Source: an uncultured Ruminiclostridium sp. | GTDB taxonomy: Bacteria; Bacillota; Clostridia; Oscillospirales; Ruminococcaceae | Assembly (NCBI GenBank): GCA_947627695.1 | Contig: CANQXF010000001.1 | Location: 62,001-126,000 of the forward strand | Length of the DNA stretch: 64,000 bases | Reading direction: 5' to 3' | In this document: piece by piece, positions 24,020 to 35,332 of the stretch | Numbering within the stretch: the stretch's first letter is position 1 | Layout: each line of letters starts with the position of its first letter | Program-made: the position numbers and the translations under genes | The notes under the pieces: model-generated | What the model was told of the DNA's origin: nothing | Databases searched by the model: none | The model's input: only the letters and a program-made list of their open reading frames with translations

Positions 24020-24048
24020 ATTATAATACAAATTATAAAATTTGTAAA
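24020..24048 (-). promoter_or_regulatory. SigA-type promoter for the YdcF gene
   Basis: TTTACA and TATAAT with 17 bases between, on the minus strand. It is back to back with the glycosidase promoter, 5 bases apart. Confidence 0.6.
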
Positions 24049-24053
24049 CCCCC

Positions 24054-24082
24054 TTGAAAACGATTTCCGACTATGTTATAAT
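24054..24082 (+). promoter_or_regulatory. SigA-type promoter for the glycosidase-like gene
   Basis: TTGAAA and TATAAT with 17 bases between, about 60 bases before the start. Confidence 0.65.
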
Positions 24083-24141
24083 TTATATAGTTATTTATAT
24101 GCCGCTTAAATCAAGCTGAATTTTATCAAACTTCAAGGAGG

Positions 24142-25587
24142 ATGAAAATGGAGGAGATCAAAAAAATCCATATCGGTCCGGCAAAATGCGCCGTTGATAT
24201 GAACGACGGGAGCGAAAGAGGCGAATATGTAAATCAGGATTATATTCTGCAAGCAATGGGAAGACCTCACAGATGCATAAACCTGATGTACTGCTACTAT
24301 CCCTTCGACAAGGAATGGCCCGGAAGAATTTCCGAGGTAATGAAAGACGCAGATGTAAGCTTCCAATGGGACTATCCTTATGATGATTATTTTACTTATA
24401 AAGGCGGTTTAGGCGGTACAACAGAAGACGAGCCTTTTACTTGTATGAGAGATGTCCGCCGCCATGGGCAGGACGTTTCCCTCACATTAACTATTGACCC
24501 TGCCGTCACAGACGAGCATTTGATCGCAATAGCAAAAGACCTTCGTCCTTTCGGAAGAATGCTGCTGAGAATAAACCACGAGGCAACAGGAAACTGGTTC
24601 AGCTTTAACAAGCGCTGCACATATCAGGAGGTTGCAGACTTTTATGTGCGTTTTCATAAGATAATCAAGGAATATGCTCCCAACGTTTCCACCATTCTTT
24701 GCATAGGCGGCTGTGAAAGCGCCGACAGCGACGAAATATCAAAGGAAAAGGAATTTACCGAAGCGGTAAGAGCCACCGACATCTGGTCCGTGGATAAATA
24801 TATTTCACTGCATTACGGCTGGCCGTTTGACGTTGCTGAAAAGGGCGGTAATTCCTTCACAGTTGACAATGCGGAAAATGTTTTCAATATGACAAAGAAA
24901 TCATATGAGCGTTTTAAATACCTCAACGGTGGCATAGACAAGCCTATGGTAATGAGCGAGCTAAACGCTGATGGAGATGTTGTAGGGCCGTATGAACAGG
25001 CAAATATCGTTAAGGCATTCTGCGATAAGGTAAAAAATGAAAAAGCAGAATGGCTGAAAGCATTTACTTTCTATATGTTCCGTGACAGAGGAAGACTTGG
25101 ACTTGAAATAGAAGACCCAAACAATCCCGAAGTCGGTATCCCTCAGCCTGAAATGAAGGTTTACAGGGATATAATCCACGACGAATATTTTTCACCTGTC
25201 ATTGAGGAAACGGGTGAGGCTCAGTTCCCTGCCAAAATGCGCTGGGGCAGCTTTGAGGATTCAGACGGAATTGCAATTCCCATTCACTTTGACTGCAACC
25301 CCACATTCTGCGAAGTGACATTTGAAGAAGAGATTAATCTTATGATGGAGATAAACGGAAGATGGTTCTATAAATCTCCAAAGGCGAAAACGATAGATTT
25401 AATGAGCGCATTCTTTGAAAATCCTCTCAAGGGCGAATGTGATTTAACACTGAAAATATTTGCCCCTCCGGCAAGCGGTGAAAATGACCCATCACAAGGC
25501 GAGGACTGGGATCAGAATTACTACTCTGTAATTGAAAAAATGCCGAATATAAGAGTGAGATTTGAGCCTGTGGCATTGAAAAATTAA
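24142..25587 (+). CDS. Cytoplasmic glycoside-hydrolase-like TIM-barrel protein
   Basis: A 481-residue protein without a signal peptide. Residues about 10-360 look like a clan-A glycosidase barrel. E147 in RINHEATGNW is placed like the acid/base of GH26 or GH39-type enzymes (R-x-N-x-E), and E273 in MVMSELNADG like the nucleophile. The C-terminal part (about 365-480) is beta-rich and may be an accessory domain. GGAGG precedes the start, and a NUDIX gene follows 9 bases later. Exact family and substrate are not recognised; activity is an inference from the two glutamates. Confidence 0.6.
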   Translation: MKMEEIKKIHIGPAKCAVDMNDGSERGEYVNQDYILQAMGRPHRCINLMYCYYPFDKEWPGRISEVMKDADVSFQWDYPYDDYFTYKGGLGGTTEDEPFTCMRDVRRHGQDVSLTLTIDPAVTDEHLIAIAKDLRPFGRMLLRINHEATGNWFSFNKRCTYQEVADFYVRFHKIIKEYAPNVSTILCIGGCESADSDEISKEKEFTEAVRATDIWSVDKYISLHYGWPFDVAEKGGNSFTVDNAENVFNMTKKSYERFKYLNGGIDKPMVMSELNADGDVVGPYEQANIVKAFCDKVKNEKAEWLKAFTFYMFRDRGRLGLEIEDPNNPEVGIPQPEMKVYRDIIHDEYFSPVIEETGEAQFPAKMRWGSFEDSDGIAIPIHFDCNPTFCEVTFEEEINLMMEINGRWFYKSPKAKTIDLMSAFFENPLKGECDLTLKIFAPPASGENDPSQGEDWDQNYYSVIEKMPNIRVRFEPVALKN

Positions 25588-25596
25588 GAAATTATT

Positions 25597-26103
25597 ATGG
25601 GAACAACACCGATGAACGGTAAACTACGGAATATGACTTCCCTTTACTTAATAAAGGGCGAAAAAGTTTTGCTTTTGTTCAGGCAGGGAGGAAAAGTAGT
25701 CAACAACGTATGGGTCGCCTCAGCGGGAGGGCATTTTGAGAATTACGAGTTGAACGACGCAAAAGCCTGTGTATTAAGAGAATTACAGGAAGAGTTGTGT
25801 ATCAACTCGCAGGAAATTGACGACTTATCCCTAAGGTACATAACGCTAAGATGGACAAACGGAGAAATAAGGCAGAATTATTACTTTTTTGCTGAATTAA
25901 AGGATACTGTCAGTGACAGTTTGATTTCAAACGAAGGTATATGTCAATGGTTTTCATTACAAGAAACGCTTTCGCTTGAAATGCCCATTTCTGCAAAATA
26001 TGTTATGAATCATTTTTGCGAAACAGGGAGATATACTTCTGAAATGTATGTAGGGATTACCAATAAAGACGGAGTTCAATTTACAGAATTGTCAGAGTCA
26101 TAG
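25597..26103 (+). CDS. NUDIX hydrolase
   Basis: A 168-residue NUDIX-fold protein. The box starts SAGGHFENYELNDAKACVLR and continues ELQEE; the RELQEE metal-binding core is intact, but the loop before it is two residues longer than the consensus. Such enzymes hydrolyse nucleoside diphosphates linked to another moiety. It follows the glycosidase-like gene by 9 bases and probably shares its promoter. The ATG at 25597 has only weak ribosome-site support; the next in-frame Met at 25612 is an alternative. A bidirectional terminator follows. Confidence 0.88.
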   Translation: MGTTPMNGKLRNMTSLYLIKGEKVLLLFRQGGKVVNNVWVASAGGHFENYELNDAKACVLRELQEELCINSQEIDDLSLRYITLRWTNGEIRQNYYFFAELKDTVSDSLISNEGICQWFSLQETLSLEMPISAKYVMNHFCETGRYTSEMYVGITNKDGVQFTELSES

Positions 26104-26130
26104 TCATAGTTTATAGTCTATTATATAACA

Positions 26131-26163
26131 AAAAACCCTCGGCAAAAAATGCCGAGGGTTTTT
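26131..26163. terminator. Bidirectional terminator between NUDIX and ilvC
   Basis: AACCCTCGGC with its complement around AAAAAAT, flanked by A and T runs. Confidence 0.85.
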
Positions 26164-26181
26164 AATTATTCAATAAACCAA

Positions 26182-27733
<1,552 letters not shown>

Positions 27734-27783
27734 TACATTTCCTTTCCCGTCATATCACAGACGGAAATATCAAAATAGTCATA

Positions 27784-29427
27784 TCACACAATAAGTGACT
27801 TTTCGTTTTTATCCACAATTACCTGAAGTAAATAAGGCTCATTGGCATTGACCATATTTTCCACTGCGGAAACTATCTGCTCATTTTTGGAAACAGTTTC
27901 GCCCTTTATTCCGTAAGCCTCGGCAAGCTTGAGAAAATCAGGACTTCCGCTGAGGTCTACCATTGTGTGACGCCCCGCATAATTGTTAGTCTGATATTCT
28001 CTTACCATTCCAAGCTTGTTGTTTACAAAAACAACAATCTTTACATTTATTCCGTGCTGTACGGCAGTTGCAAGCTCCATAAAGCTCATCTGAAAACTTC
28101 CGTCCCCGCATATTGCAACAACTTCAGCATCCTTATCAGCGCATTTTGCTCCTATTGCGGCAGGAAATGAAAATCCCATTGTTCCCATTCCGCCTGAAGT
28201 GATGAACTTGCCTTCTTCGCCTATTTCAATGTTATTTGCAGTCCATATCTGATTAGAACCCACATCTGCGCATATCACACGTTTTTGCGGCAGCGCCTTG
28301 CAAATACTTTTTATCATCAACTTAGGACTTACAAACTCGCTTTGGAAAGTATTTGCCTTTGCCTCAAAATCCGTTTTGTTGATAAACAATCCGCTTTGCC
28401 ATTCATCGTGCGTCATAGGCTCGACTTCTGCTATAAACTGCTCAAGAATAGTTTTTACATCGCCAACTATTGGGATATTGACAGGGGCGTTCTTTCCGAT
28501 TTCCGCAGGGTCTACGTCTATATGTATAACCGTTGTATCGTCAAAAGAAGAAAGAGTTGTAACAGCTCTGTCGCTCATTCTTGCGCCCAGCACAATAAGC
28601 AGATCGCAGGCATTGAGCGCCTGATTTGCTATCTTTCTGCCGAAAATGCCCAACATTCCGTAATAATTTTTATGATTTGTAGGAATAGAGCCTATTCCCA
28701 TCATTGTTACAATAACAGGTATATCGCATTTTTCTGACAGAATTTTAAGCTGCTCGCAAGCGCCTGACGATAAAATGCCGCCACCTGCGCAAATAAGCGG
28801 CTTTTTGCTGTTTTTTAATGCATCAGCGGCTTTTTTTATCTGGAGCTTGTTGCCAAAAAAGCTGGGCTTATACGAACGGATATCCACCTTTTCAGGATAT
28901 TCAAATTCAATTTCCATTTTTTGAATATCCATTGGCACATCTATCAGTACAGGACCCTGCCTGCCTGTTGAGGCAATATAAAATGCCTTTTTTAGCACTT
29001 CTCCTATATCATCAGGATTCTTCACCAGAAAGCTGTGCTTTACAAAAGGCTCTGCCGCACCTGTGATATCAGCCTCCTGAAAAGCGTCACGCCCAAGCTG
29101 ACTGCTAACTACCTGTCCCGTTATCGCTATCATCGGAACGCTGTCCATATGAGCAGTAGCAATTGCCGTGATGAGATTTGTGGCTCCGGGACCCGATGTT
29201 GCGGCACATACCGCAGGCTTACCCGTTACTCTGGCGTAGCCGCTGGCAGCATGTCCGCTGTTTGCCTCGTGACGTACCAAAATATTCTGTATATCAGATT
29301 TTATAAGCTCATCAAAAAACGGACATATCGCCGCACCCGGATAGCCGAAAATGTGCTTTATTCCTTCATGCTCAAGTGCAAGAACCATAGCTCTCGCAAC
29401 AGTTACCCTTTCCTTTGACACTTGCAA
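27784..29427 (-). CDS. ilvB: Acetolactate synthase large (catalytic) subunit
   Basis: A 547-residue thiamine-diphosphate enzyme joining two pyruvates, or pyruvate with 2-ketobutyrate. FGYPGAAICPFFDEL and the catalytic Glu in VRHEANSGHAASGYAR lie in the N-terminal domain. GDGSFQMSFMELAT with NNKLGMVREYQ is the ThDP/Mg motif. First gene of ilvBNC. The promoter at 29488-29516 leaves a leader of only about 55 bases, so no T-box is present here. Confidence 0.97.
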   Translation of the reverse strand: MQVSKERVTVARAMVLALEHEGIKHIFGYPGAAICPFFDELIKSDIQNILVRHEANSGHAASGYARVTGKPAVCAATSGPGATNLITAIATAHMDSVPMIAITGQVVSSQLGRDAFQEADITGAAEPFVKHSFLVKNPDDIGEVLKKAFYIASTGRQGPVLIDVPMDIQKMEIEFEYPEKVDIRSYKPSFFGNKLQIKKAADALKNSKKPLICAGGGILSSGACEQLKILSEKCDIPVIVTMMGIGSIPTNHKNYYGMLGIFGRKIANQALNACDLLIVLGARMSDRAVTTLSSFDDTTVIHIDVDPAEIGKNAPVNIPIVGDVKTILEQFIAEVEPMTHDEWQSGLFINKTDFEAKANTFQSEFVSPKLMIKSICKALPQKRVICADVGSNQIWTANNIEIGEEGKFITSGGMGTMGFSFPAAIGAKCADKDAEVVAICGDGSFQMSFMELATAVQHGINVKIVVFVNNKLGMVREYQTNNYAGRHTMVDLSGSPDFLKLAEAYGIKGETVSKNEQIVSAVENMVNANEPYLLQVIVDKNEKSLIV

Positions 29428-29487
29428 TTACCCCTTACTTCTCTTTTGTTCTGTCACTTGTATTTTTTAAAAATTTCGTATTTAATA

Positions 29488-29516
29488 ATTATACTATTGT
29501 AACAAAGATTTGTCAA
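29488..29516 (-). promoter_or_regulatory. SigA-type promoter of ilvBNC
   Basis: TTGACA and TATAAT with 17 bases between on the minus strand, a perfect consensus match. Confidence 0.8.
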
Positions 29517-29539
29517 GCATATAACAATGTAAAACAAAA

Positions 29540-29569
29540 TATTTCCGCAGTTATCTTGCTGCGGAAATA
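29540..29569 (-). terminator. Terminator of the his operon
   Basis: TATTTCCGCAG with its complement around 8 bases, followed on the minus strand by TTTTGTTTT. Confidence 0.7.
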
Positions 29570-29576
29570 ATTATAT

Positions 29577-29903
29577 TTATGTATTTTTATCTACCTGATG
29601 AAATGTTTTGAGATTTCCCGACTTATTACTACGCTGTTCGAGAACTTCTTCTACCTCACTCCAGTCAAGACCTCTTTCAACGCACATCACCATTATATGA
29701 TACATAAGGTCTGCTATCTCATTTTTCAGCTCCTCATTATCGGCATTTTTTGCGGCGATTACCATTTCTGTACATTCCTCACCGCATTTTTTCAGGATTT
29801 TGTCAATTCCCTTTTTAAACAAATAACAAGTGTATGAGCCCTCTTCCTTTGATGATTTGCGGCTCAAAACCGTCTGATAAAGTTCGTTAAATACTTCAGT
29901 CAT
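29577..29903 (-). CDS. hisE: Phosphoribosyl-ATP pyrophosphatase
   Basis: A 108-residue HisE catalysing the second histidine step. The MazG-like helical motif [16 protein letters not shown] with NEEL and EIADLMYH supplies the metal-binding acids. I start at 29903, where GGAGG lies 5 bases upstream; the longer in-frame extension to 29963 lies inside hisI. It overlaps hisI by 8 bases and ends the operon. Confidence 0.95.
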   Translation of the reverse strand: MTEVFNELYQTVLSRKSSKEEGSYTCYLFKKGIDKILKKCGEECTEMVIAAKNADNEELKNEIADLMYHIMVMCVERGLDWSEVEEVLEQRSNKSGNLKTFHQVDKNT

Positions 29904-30243
29904 CGTTTCCTCCATATATTTTATTGAAAAAGCAACTGTAACTTCCCGTATGGCAAGCTGCACCTGTCTGCTTTACGTTGATAAGTAATGTATCATCATC
30001 ACAATCACTGTAAATTGAAACAACCTTTTGTAGATGACCGCTTGTTGCGCCTTTATTCCAAAGCTCCTGGCGTGAACGGCTCCAATACCACGTATAACCT
30101 GTTTCAAGAGTTTTTTTCAGACTTTCTTTGTTCATATATGCAAGCATAAGAACGGTTTTTGTATCAATATCAAATGCTATCGCAGGAATAAGCTCAGATT
30201 TTACAAAATATTTATCCAGAGAATTTACATCAATATTTGTCAT
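29896..30243 (-). CDS. hisI: Phosphoribosyl-AMP cyclohydrolase
   Basis: A 115-residue HisI, third step of histidine synthesis. [20 protein letters not shown] is the family core, and the D-C-D-D-D run with the later Cys ([11 protein letters not shown]) forms the Zn/Mg sites. The start at 30243 follows CGGAGG by 5 bases; the extension to 30291 overlaps hisF. A separate HisI and HisE is the non-fused arrangement. Confidence 0.95.
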   Translation of the reverse strand: MTNIDVNSLDKYFVKSELIPAIAFDIDTKTVLMLAYMNKESLKKTLETGYTWYWSRSRQELWNKGATSGHLQKVVSIYSDCDDDTLLINVKQTGAACHTGSYSCFFNKIYGGNDD

Positions 30244-30260
30244 ACTTCCTCCGAAAATAA

Positions 30261-31016
30261 TTATCTTACCAAAATACCGTTTTTGCGGCAATCGGATTTT
30301 ACCTGTTCAATGGTAAGTTCTTTGAAATGAAAAAGTGAAGCTGCCAGTACCGCCGAGCAATCCGTTTGAATAAGAGCATTTGAAAAATGCTCCAATTTCC
30401 CTGCTCCTCCGCTTGCTATAACGGGAATATTCACTTTGCTGCAGACATAATCAAGCATTTCAATATCAAATCCCTCTCTTGTGCCGTCAGCGTCCATTGA
30501 GTTAAGACAAATCTCACCTGCACCACGTTCTTCAATCTCCTTCACCCACTCGCCAAGCTCTAAATTCATATTTATTCTTCCGCCGTTGCGGTAAACGGTA
30601 TATCCGCCATTTCCATCACGCTTTGCATCAATTCCCACCACAACGCACTGACTTCCAAATATTTTCGCCGCTTCACTTATAAGGTCAGGATTTGTGAGTG
30701 CTTGTGAATTTACAGATACCTTATCTGCTCCCGCCCTAAGCGTTTCACGAAAATCATTTATACTGCCTATTCCTCCGCCTACGCAAAGCGGAACAAAAAC
30801 CCTTTTTGCAGTTTCACGAACTACGTCAAGCATAAGCCCTCTGCCTTCCGCAGAGGCAGTTATATCATAAAAAACGATCTCATCAGCGCCCTGACGGTTA
30901 TATTCTTCAGCGTATTCCACAGGATCACCAACGTCACGGATACCTTCAAAATTGACGCCCTTGACGACTTTTCCATTCCTTACATCAAGGCAAGGTATTA
31001 TTCTTTTAGCAAGCAA
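30261..31016 (-). CDS. hisF: Imidazole glycerol phosphate synthase cyclase subunit
   Basis: A 251-residue beta/alpha barrel that uses ammonia from HisH to form imidazole glycerol phosphate and AICAR. Catalytic Asp11 ([13 protein letters not shown]) and Asp130 ([10 protein letters not shown]) are present, with CVGGGIGS and ASGGAG phosphate-binding loops. Separated from hisA by 2 bases. Confidence 0.97.
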   Translation of the reverse strand: MLAKRIIPCLDVRNGKVVKGVNFEGIRDVGDPVEYAEEYNRQGADEIVFYDITASAEGRGLMLDVVRETAKRVFVPLCVGGGIGSINDFRETLRAGADKVSVNSQALTNPDLISEAAKIFGSQCVVVGIDAKRDGNGGYTVYRNGGRINMNLELGEWVKEIEERGAGEICLNSMDADGTREGFDIEMLDYVCSKVNIPVIASGGAGKLEHFSNALIQTDCSAVLAASLFHFKELTIEQVKSDCRKNGILVR

Positions 31017-31018
31017 AA

Positions 31019-31744
31019 TCAGCCACCTTCTCCCACTTTGATTGCCTCTTTCAGATCAAGAGTGCCGCTGTACAGAGATTTTCCGCAGATAGCCCCGTAA
31101 AGCCCTAACTTTCTACACAAATATATATCGTCAATGTTATGCACCCCACCGCTTGCCGTTATGTCGCATTTTCCTTTTACGGCATTATTTAAGGCTTTAA
31201 GCTGCTCCGCATTTACCCCTGAAAGCGTTCCGTCCTTTGAAATATCGGTAAAAATAATGTTTTTTACCCCAACATCCACCATTTTCAAAGCAAGCTCTAT
31301 ATAATCCACCTGTGAATCGTCCAGCCAACCCTCAGCAGAAACCTTTCCATTCTTAGCGTCGATTCCTATCGCTATGCGCTCTTTATATTCTCCTACGGCA
31401 TCTTTAACTATCTGTGGATCTTTTAAGGCGACAGAACCGAGTATTACTCTTGATATTCCGTTTGAAACATAATATTCTGCCGTATCAAGACTTCTGATAC
31501 CTCCGCCAAGCTCAACCTTCAGATTAGTTTCTTTTGCAATTGAAATAAATATCTCGCTGTTTACAGGTTTTCCTTCTTTGGCTCCGTCCAGATCAACTGT
31601 ATGTATCCATTTTGCTCCATCTTTTTCAAAGCCTTTGGCAGTAATCAAGTAATCATCAGCTACCTTCTGAACAGTAGAAAAATCACCTTTGTACAATCTC
31701 ACGCAATTTCCGTCTTTTATATCTATCGCAGGTAAAATAATCAT
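31019..31744 (-). CDS. hisA: ProFAR isomerase
   Basis: A 241-residue barrel related to HisF. Asp8 ([13 protein letters not shown]) and the second acid in [12 protein letters not shown] are the catalytic pair; LGGGIRS and ASGGVHN bind phosphate. Lies between hisH and hisF in the operon. Confidence 0.97.
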   Translation of the reverse strand: MIILPAIDIKDGNCVRLYKGDFSTVQKVADDYLITAKGFEKDGAKWIHTVDLDGAKEGKPVNSEIFISIAKETNLKVELGGGIRSLDTAEYYVSNGISRVILGSVALKDPQIVKDAVGEYKERIAIGIDAKNGKVSAEGWLDDSQVDYIELALKMVDVGVKNIIFTDISKDGTLSGVNAEQLKALNNAVKGKCDITASGGVHNIDDIYLCRKLGLYGAICGKSLYSGTLDLKEAIKVGEGG

Positions 31745-31765
31745 ATCGTCATTCTCCGATTTATT

Positions 31766-32365
31766 TTACAATTCAGCAAAATTTTTCAGCATTTGCAGTC
31801 CTATCTCACCGCTTTTTTCAGGGTGGAACTGAGCGCCGTAAACTGTACCTTTGTTTACCAATGCTGTCACTTTTCCGCCATAATTTGAGTATGCGCTGAC
31901 AAATTCATCAGGGCATTTTGCAGCATATGAATGAACAAAATAAACGTACGTTCCGTTATCAATATCCTTTAAAATGGCACACCGATGATTGTATTCAAGC
32001 GAATTCCAGCCCATCTGAGGAATAACAAGATTTCCTTCAGGCTCCATCAGTTTCACTTCTCCGGGGATAAGACCAAGTCCCTCGTATTCTCCAAACTCGT
32101 AGCTTTTTTCAAAAAGCATTTGCATACCGAGGCATATTCCCAGAAAAGGCTTTTTTATAGCCTCTTGTTTTATGATATCAACAAGTCCTGCTTTTTTCAG
32201 CTTGTCCATAGCGTCCCCGAACGCTCCCACTCCGGGAAGAATAAGACGGTCAGCGCCAATTATATCTTCAGGCTCACAGGATATTTTATTTTCATATCCC
32301 AGATACTCCAAAGCATTGTGAACGCTGAAAAGGTTTCCAGCTCCGTAATCTATAATAGTTATCAT
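31766..32365 (-). CDS. hisH: Imidazole glycerol phosphate synthase glutaminase subunit
   Basis: A 199-residue class I glutamine amidotransferase feeding ammonia to HisF. The nucleophile Cys is in GICLGMQMLFE; the His-Glu pair is in GAQFHPEKSGEIG. IDYGAGN at the N-terminus is typical. Gene order hisB-hisH-hisA-hisF supports the call. Confidence 0.97.
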   Translation of the reverse strand: MITIIDYGAGNLFSVHNALEYLGYENKISCEPEDIIGADRLILPGVGAFGDAMDKLKKAGLVDIIKQEAIKKPFLGICLGMQMLFEKSYEFGEYEGLGLIPGEVKLMEPEGNLVIPQMGWNSLEYNHRCAILKDIDNGTYVYFVHSYAAKCPDEFVSAYSNYGGKVTALVNKGTVYGAQFHPEKSGEIGLQMLKNFAEL

Positions 32366-32384
32366 AAACGCTCCATAATAAAAA

Positions 32385-32969
32385 CTAAATAACTCCCTTT
32401 GATGAAACGACTGTTCCGGTTGAATTAAAAGATACAGCTTGTTTCAACGAATAAGCCAATGCCTTGAACAGCGCCTCGACCTTGTGATGATCGTTTTTGC
32501 CGTATAAAACGGAAAGATGAAGCGTTATTCCTGCATTAAAAGCAAATGCTCTCATAAATTCTTCTGTAAGGCAGGTTTCATATCCGCCTATCTTTTCGTT
32601 GAAAAACTCGGCGTTAAACACCAAAAACGGCCGCCCGCTTATATCAACTGCGCAAAAACCGAGGGATTCGTCCATAGGAATATACGCTGAACCGTATCTA
32701 ACGATACCGTTTTTATCCTTTAGAGCCTCAGCAAACGCTTTTCCCAAGCAAATTCCTATATCCTCAACAGTGTGGTGTCCGTCTACTTCAAGATCGCCGC
32801 TGCAATTTACACTTAAATCAAACCCGCTGTGAACAGTGAAAGAAGTGAGCATATGGTCTAAAAAACCTATACCTGTGGTGATTTGCGCAGTTCCGTTTCC
32901 GTCAAGGCACAAAGAAAGCTGAATATCCGTCTCTTTTGTCTTGCGATTTACCAATGCCGTTCTTTTCAT
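32385..32969 (-). CDS. hisB: Imidazoleglycerol-phosphate dehydratase
   Basis: A 194-residue monofunctional IGPD. The paired metal-binding His motifs are DGHHTVEDIGI and NDHHKVEAL, with a third HML in FLDHMLTSF. It lacks the histidinol-phosphatase domain found fused in enterics, so that activity must come from elsewhere. Confidence 0.97.
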   Translation of the reverse strand: MKRTALVNRKTKETDIQLSLCLDGNGTAQITTGIGFLDHMLTSFTVHSGFDLSVNCSGDLEVDGHHTVEDIGICLGKAFAEALKDKNGIVRYGSAYIPMDESLGFCAVDISGRPFLVFNAEFFNEKIGGYETCLTEEFMRAFAFNAGITLHLSVLYGKNDHHKVEALFKALAYSLKQAVSFNSTGTVVSSKGVI

Positions 32970-32979
32970 ACGCTCCTCC

Positions 32980-34020
32980 TTAACCTTTAAATGCTTTCAG
33001 AGCATCATATAGCGCTTTATTTTCTTCGCTGCTGCCCGCTGTTATTCTTAAATGATCTCCCATATAACGCACCGCAATAGAGTTATCAAGCAAATAATCA
33101 AATATTTCCTTTGCCTTTGGTGTTTTTACAAAGGCAAAATTCGTAACGGAAGTATATATCTTTTCAAAACACGGCATTTGCAGTTCGTTCAATAAATCAA
33201 ATAACTCGTTTCTGGCGTTTTTACACTGTTCGATATGATTTTTCATTTCCTGCTTATTGCTCAAGAAATATTCTGCAACGCTTTGAGTCAATGAATTTAC
33301 ATTATAAGGAGATTTTGCGGCTCTCAGCTTATTGGTTATTATTTTGTCGGAAACCGCAAATCCCAAACGCAGACCTGCCATTCCCAGTGCCTTTGAGCAA
33401 GTGCGCAAAACTATCAGATTGTCGTACTTTGCAGTATCTTTGATCAAGCTTTGCTCTTCGTCCCAAAAATCCATATACGCTTCATCAAGTATAATCAATG
33501 CATTAACAGAGGTGATAAGCCTTTCCACGTCAGCTTTCACGACGCCAAGAGACGTGGGGTTGCAGGGATTGGAAAAAATAACTGCTTTAATATTTTCCTG
33601 ATTTATTTTTTGTATCGCCTTATCAATATTTATTGTAAGGTCAGACTCTTTGTCCATCATGACAACATTCAATTCATACAGGCTTGAATAAAACGAATAC
33701 ATTGAAAAATCAGGTGAAAAGCAAAGAATTTTATCGCCCTTTTCCAAAAAACAAGCGGTCAAAATGCTTATAAGCTCGTCCGAACCGTTTCCAGCCGTTA
33801 CAAGCTCATTATCAACACCGTAAAAATCGCAGTAAGCTGATATAAGCCTTTTTGCATAAGGGTCGGGATAACGGTTCAGCGGAACGCTTGAAACCGCTTC
33901 ACAAAGCCGTTCTCTATCCGTTGAAATAAAGCTCTCATTTGCATCAAGACGTATTTTATATTCGCCTTGAATAGGGTCATATGGCAAAAGATTTTTTAGT
34001 TTTTTATTCAATTCGTACAT
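32980..34020 (-). CDS. hisC: Histidinol-phosphate aminotransferase
   Basis: A 346-residue fold-type I PLP enzyme. The Schiff-base Lys is in RTCSKALGMAGLRLGF, upstream NPCNPTS and LDEAYMDF contact the cofactor, and NRYPDP opens the substrate region. Three bases separate it from hisD. Confidence 0.96.
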   Translation of the reverse strand: MYELNKKLKNLLPYDPIQGEYKIRLDANESFISTDRERLCEAVSSVPLNRYPDPYAKRLISAYCDFYGVDNELVTAGNGSDELISILTACFLEKGDKILCFSPDFSMYSFYSSLYELNVVMMDKESDLTINIDKAIQKINQENIKAVIFSNPCNPTSLGVVKADVERLITSVNALIILDEAYMDFWDEEQSLIKDTAKYDNLIVLRTCSKALGMAGLRLGFAVSDKIITNKLRAAKSPYNVNSLTQSVAEYFLSNKQEMKNHIEQCKNARNELFDLLNELQMPCFEKIYTSVTNFAFVKTPKAKEIFDYLLDNSIAVRYMGDHLRITAGSSEENKALYDALKAFKG

Positions 34021-34023
34021 ATT

Positions 34024-35328
34024 TTAGTCTTTCTGTGAACGTATATCGTTTACTCTCACTTTTATTGAATTTGCATGTGCGGTCAGTTTTTCTCTCTCGG
34101 CTACAAGAATTATATCATCTGCAGCCTCGTTGAGAGCTTGCTTGGTATAATAAATATAACTGGATTTTTTTATAAAGCTGTCCACCGACAAAGGAGAGAA
34201 AAAACGTGCCGTTCCACTGGTGGGAAGTACATGATTAGGTCCAGCATAATAATCTCCCAGTGGCTCAGGCGCATATTGTCCCAAGAAAAGCGAGCCTACA
34301 TTGTCAAGTTTTCCGATGTATTCAAGAGGATTTTCCACAACAGCCTCAAGGTGCTCGGGAGCAAGCCTGTTTGCAATATCGCATGCCTGCATCATATCAG
34401 ACGCAACGATTATTGCTCCGTAATTGTCGAGAGAGTGAGCTATGATTTCCTTTCTTGAAAGCATTGGCAGCTGTCTTTCCAGCTCTGATATAACTTCATC
34501 AGCTAACTTGTCGCTTGTGGTAACAAGAACTGCGCTTGCCAGCTTGTCATGCTCCGCCTGCGACATCAGATCAGCCGCAACATATTTCGGCTCGGCAGTT
34601 TCATCAGCAAGCACAAGTATCTCGCTTGGACCTGCTATCATATCAATGTCCACAACACCGTAAAGCATTTTCTTTGCGGTAGCAACAAAAATGTTTCCGG
34701 GTCCCACTATTTTGGATACTTTCGGAATAGCCTCCGTTCCATATGCAAGCGCAGCAACAGCCTGCGCACCTCCGCACATAAATATCCTGTCTACTCCGCA
34801 TATTGCAGCCGCTAACAAAATATCCTTGTTTGGCGTTCCGTCTTTCAACGGTGGAGTGACCATTATTATTTCCTTTACTCCCGCAATTTTGGCAGGAATT
34901 GCGTTCATCAGCACAGAAGAAGGATATGCTGCCGTTCCACCAGGAACATAAAGTCCGACTCTGTCCAACCCACGAACACGCTGTCCGAGTATAGTGCCGT
35001 CTTCACCTGTCATCATATAGCCGTTCTGCTTTTGACGGTTGTGAAAAGCAGTTATATTTTCAACGCAGTTAAGCAGTGCGTCTACAAGCCTTGGATCTGC
35101 CTCGGTCAGCGCATCGTTTATCACATCGTTCGGCACTTCGTAATACAGAGGAGCAGAGCAGTCAAATTTTTCTGTATACTTTCTGACCGCTTTATCACCG
35201 TTTTCACGCACCTCTTCAATTATTGAACCTACCGTTTTTTCAACGTCTGTATTGATCTCACGGCTTCTTTTTTCAACTTCTTTAATAAATTCCATTTCAC
35301 TGCCGTCGGCATATATTTTTCTTATCAT
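34024..35328 (-). CDS. hisD: Histidinol dehydrogenase
   Basis: A 434-residue zinc enzyme doing the last two oxidations to histidine. VGLYVPGGTAAYPSSVLMNA, DMIAGPSEILVLAD and the substrate/zinc region GPNHVLPTSGTARF are family signatures. Second largest gene of the operon, between hisG and hisC. Confidence 0.97.
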   Translation of the reverse strand: MIRKIYADGSEMEFIKEVEKRSREINTDVEKTVGSIIEEVRENGDKAVRKYTEKFDCSAPLYYEVPNDVINDALTEADPRLVDALLNCVENITAFHNRQKQNGYMMTGEDGTILGQRVRGLDRVGLYVPGGTAAYPSSVLMNAIPAKIAGVKEIIMVTPPLKDGTPNKDILLAAAICGVDRIFMCGGAQAVAALAYGTEAIPKVSKIVGPGNIFVATAKKMLYGVVDIDMIAGPSEILVLADETAEPKYVAADLMSQAEHDKLASAVLVTTSDKLADEVISELERQLPMLSRKEIIAHSLDNYGAIIVASDMMQACDIANRLAPEHLEAVVENPLEYIGKLDNVGSLFLGQYAPEPLGDYYAGPNHVLPTSGTARFFSPLSVDSFIKKSSYIYYTKQALNEAADDIILVAEREKLTAHANSIKVRVNDIRSQKD

Positions 35329-35332
35329 TGGT

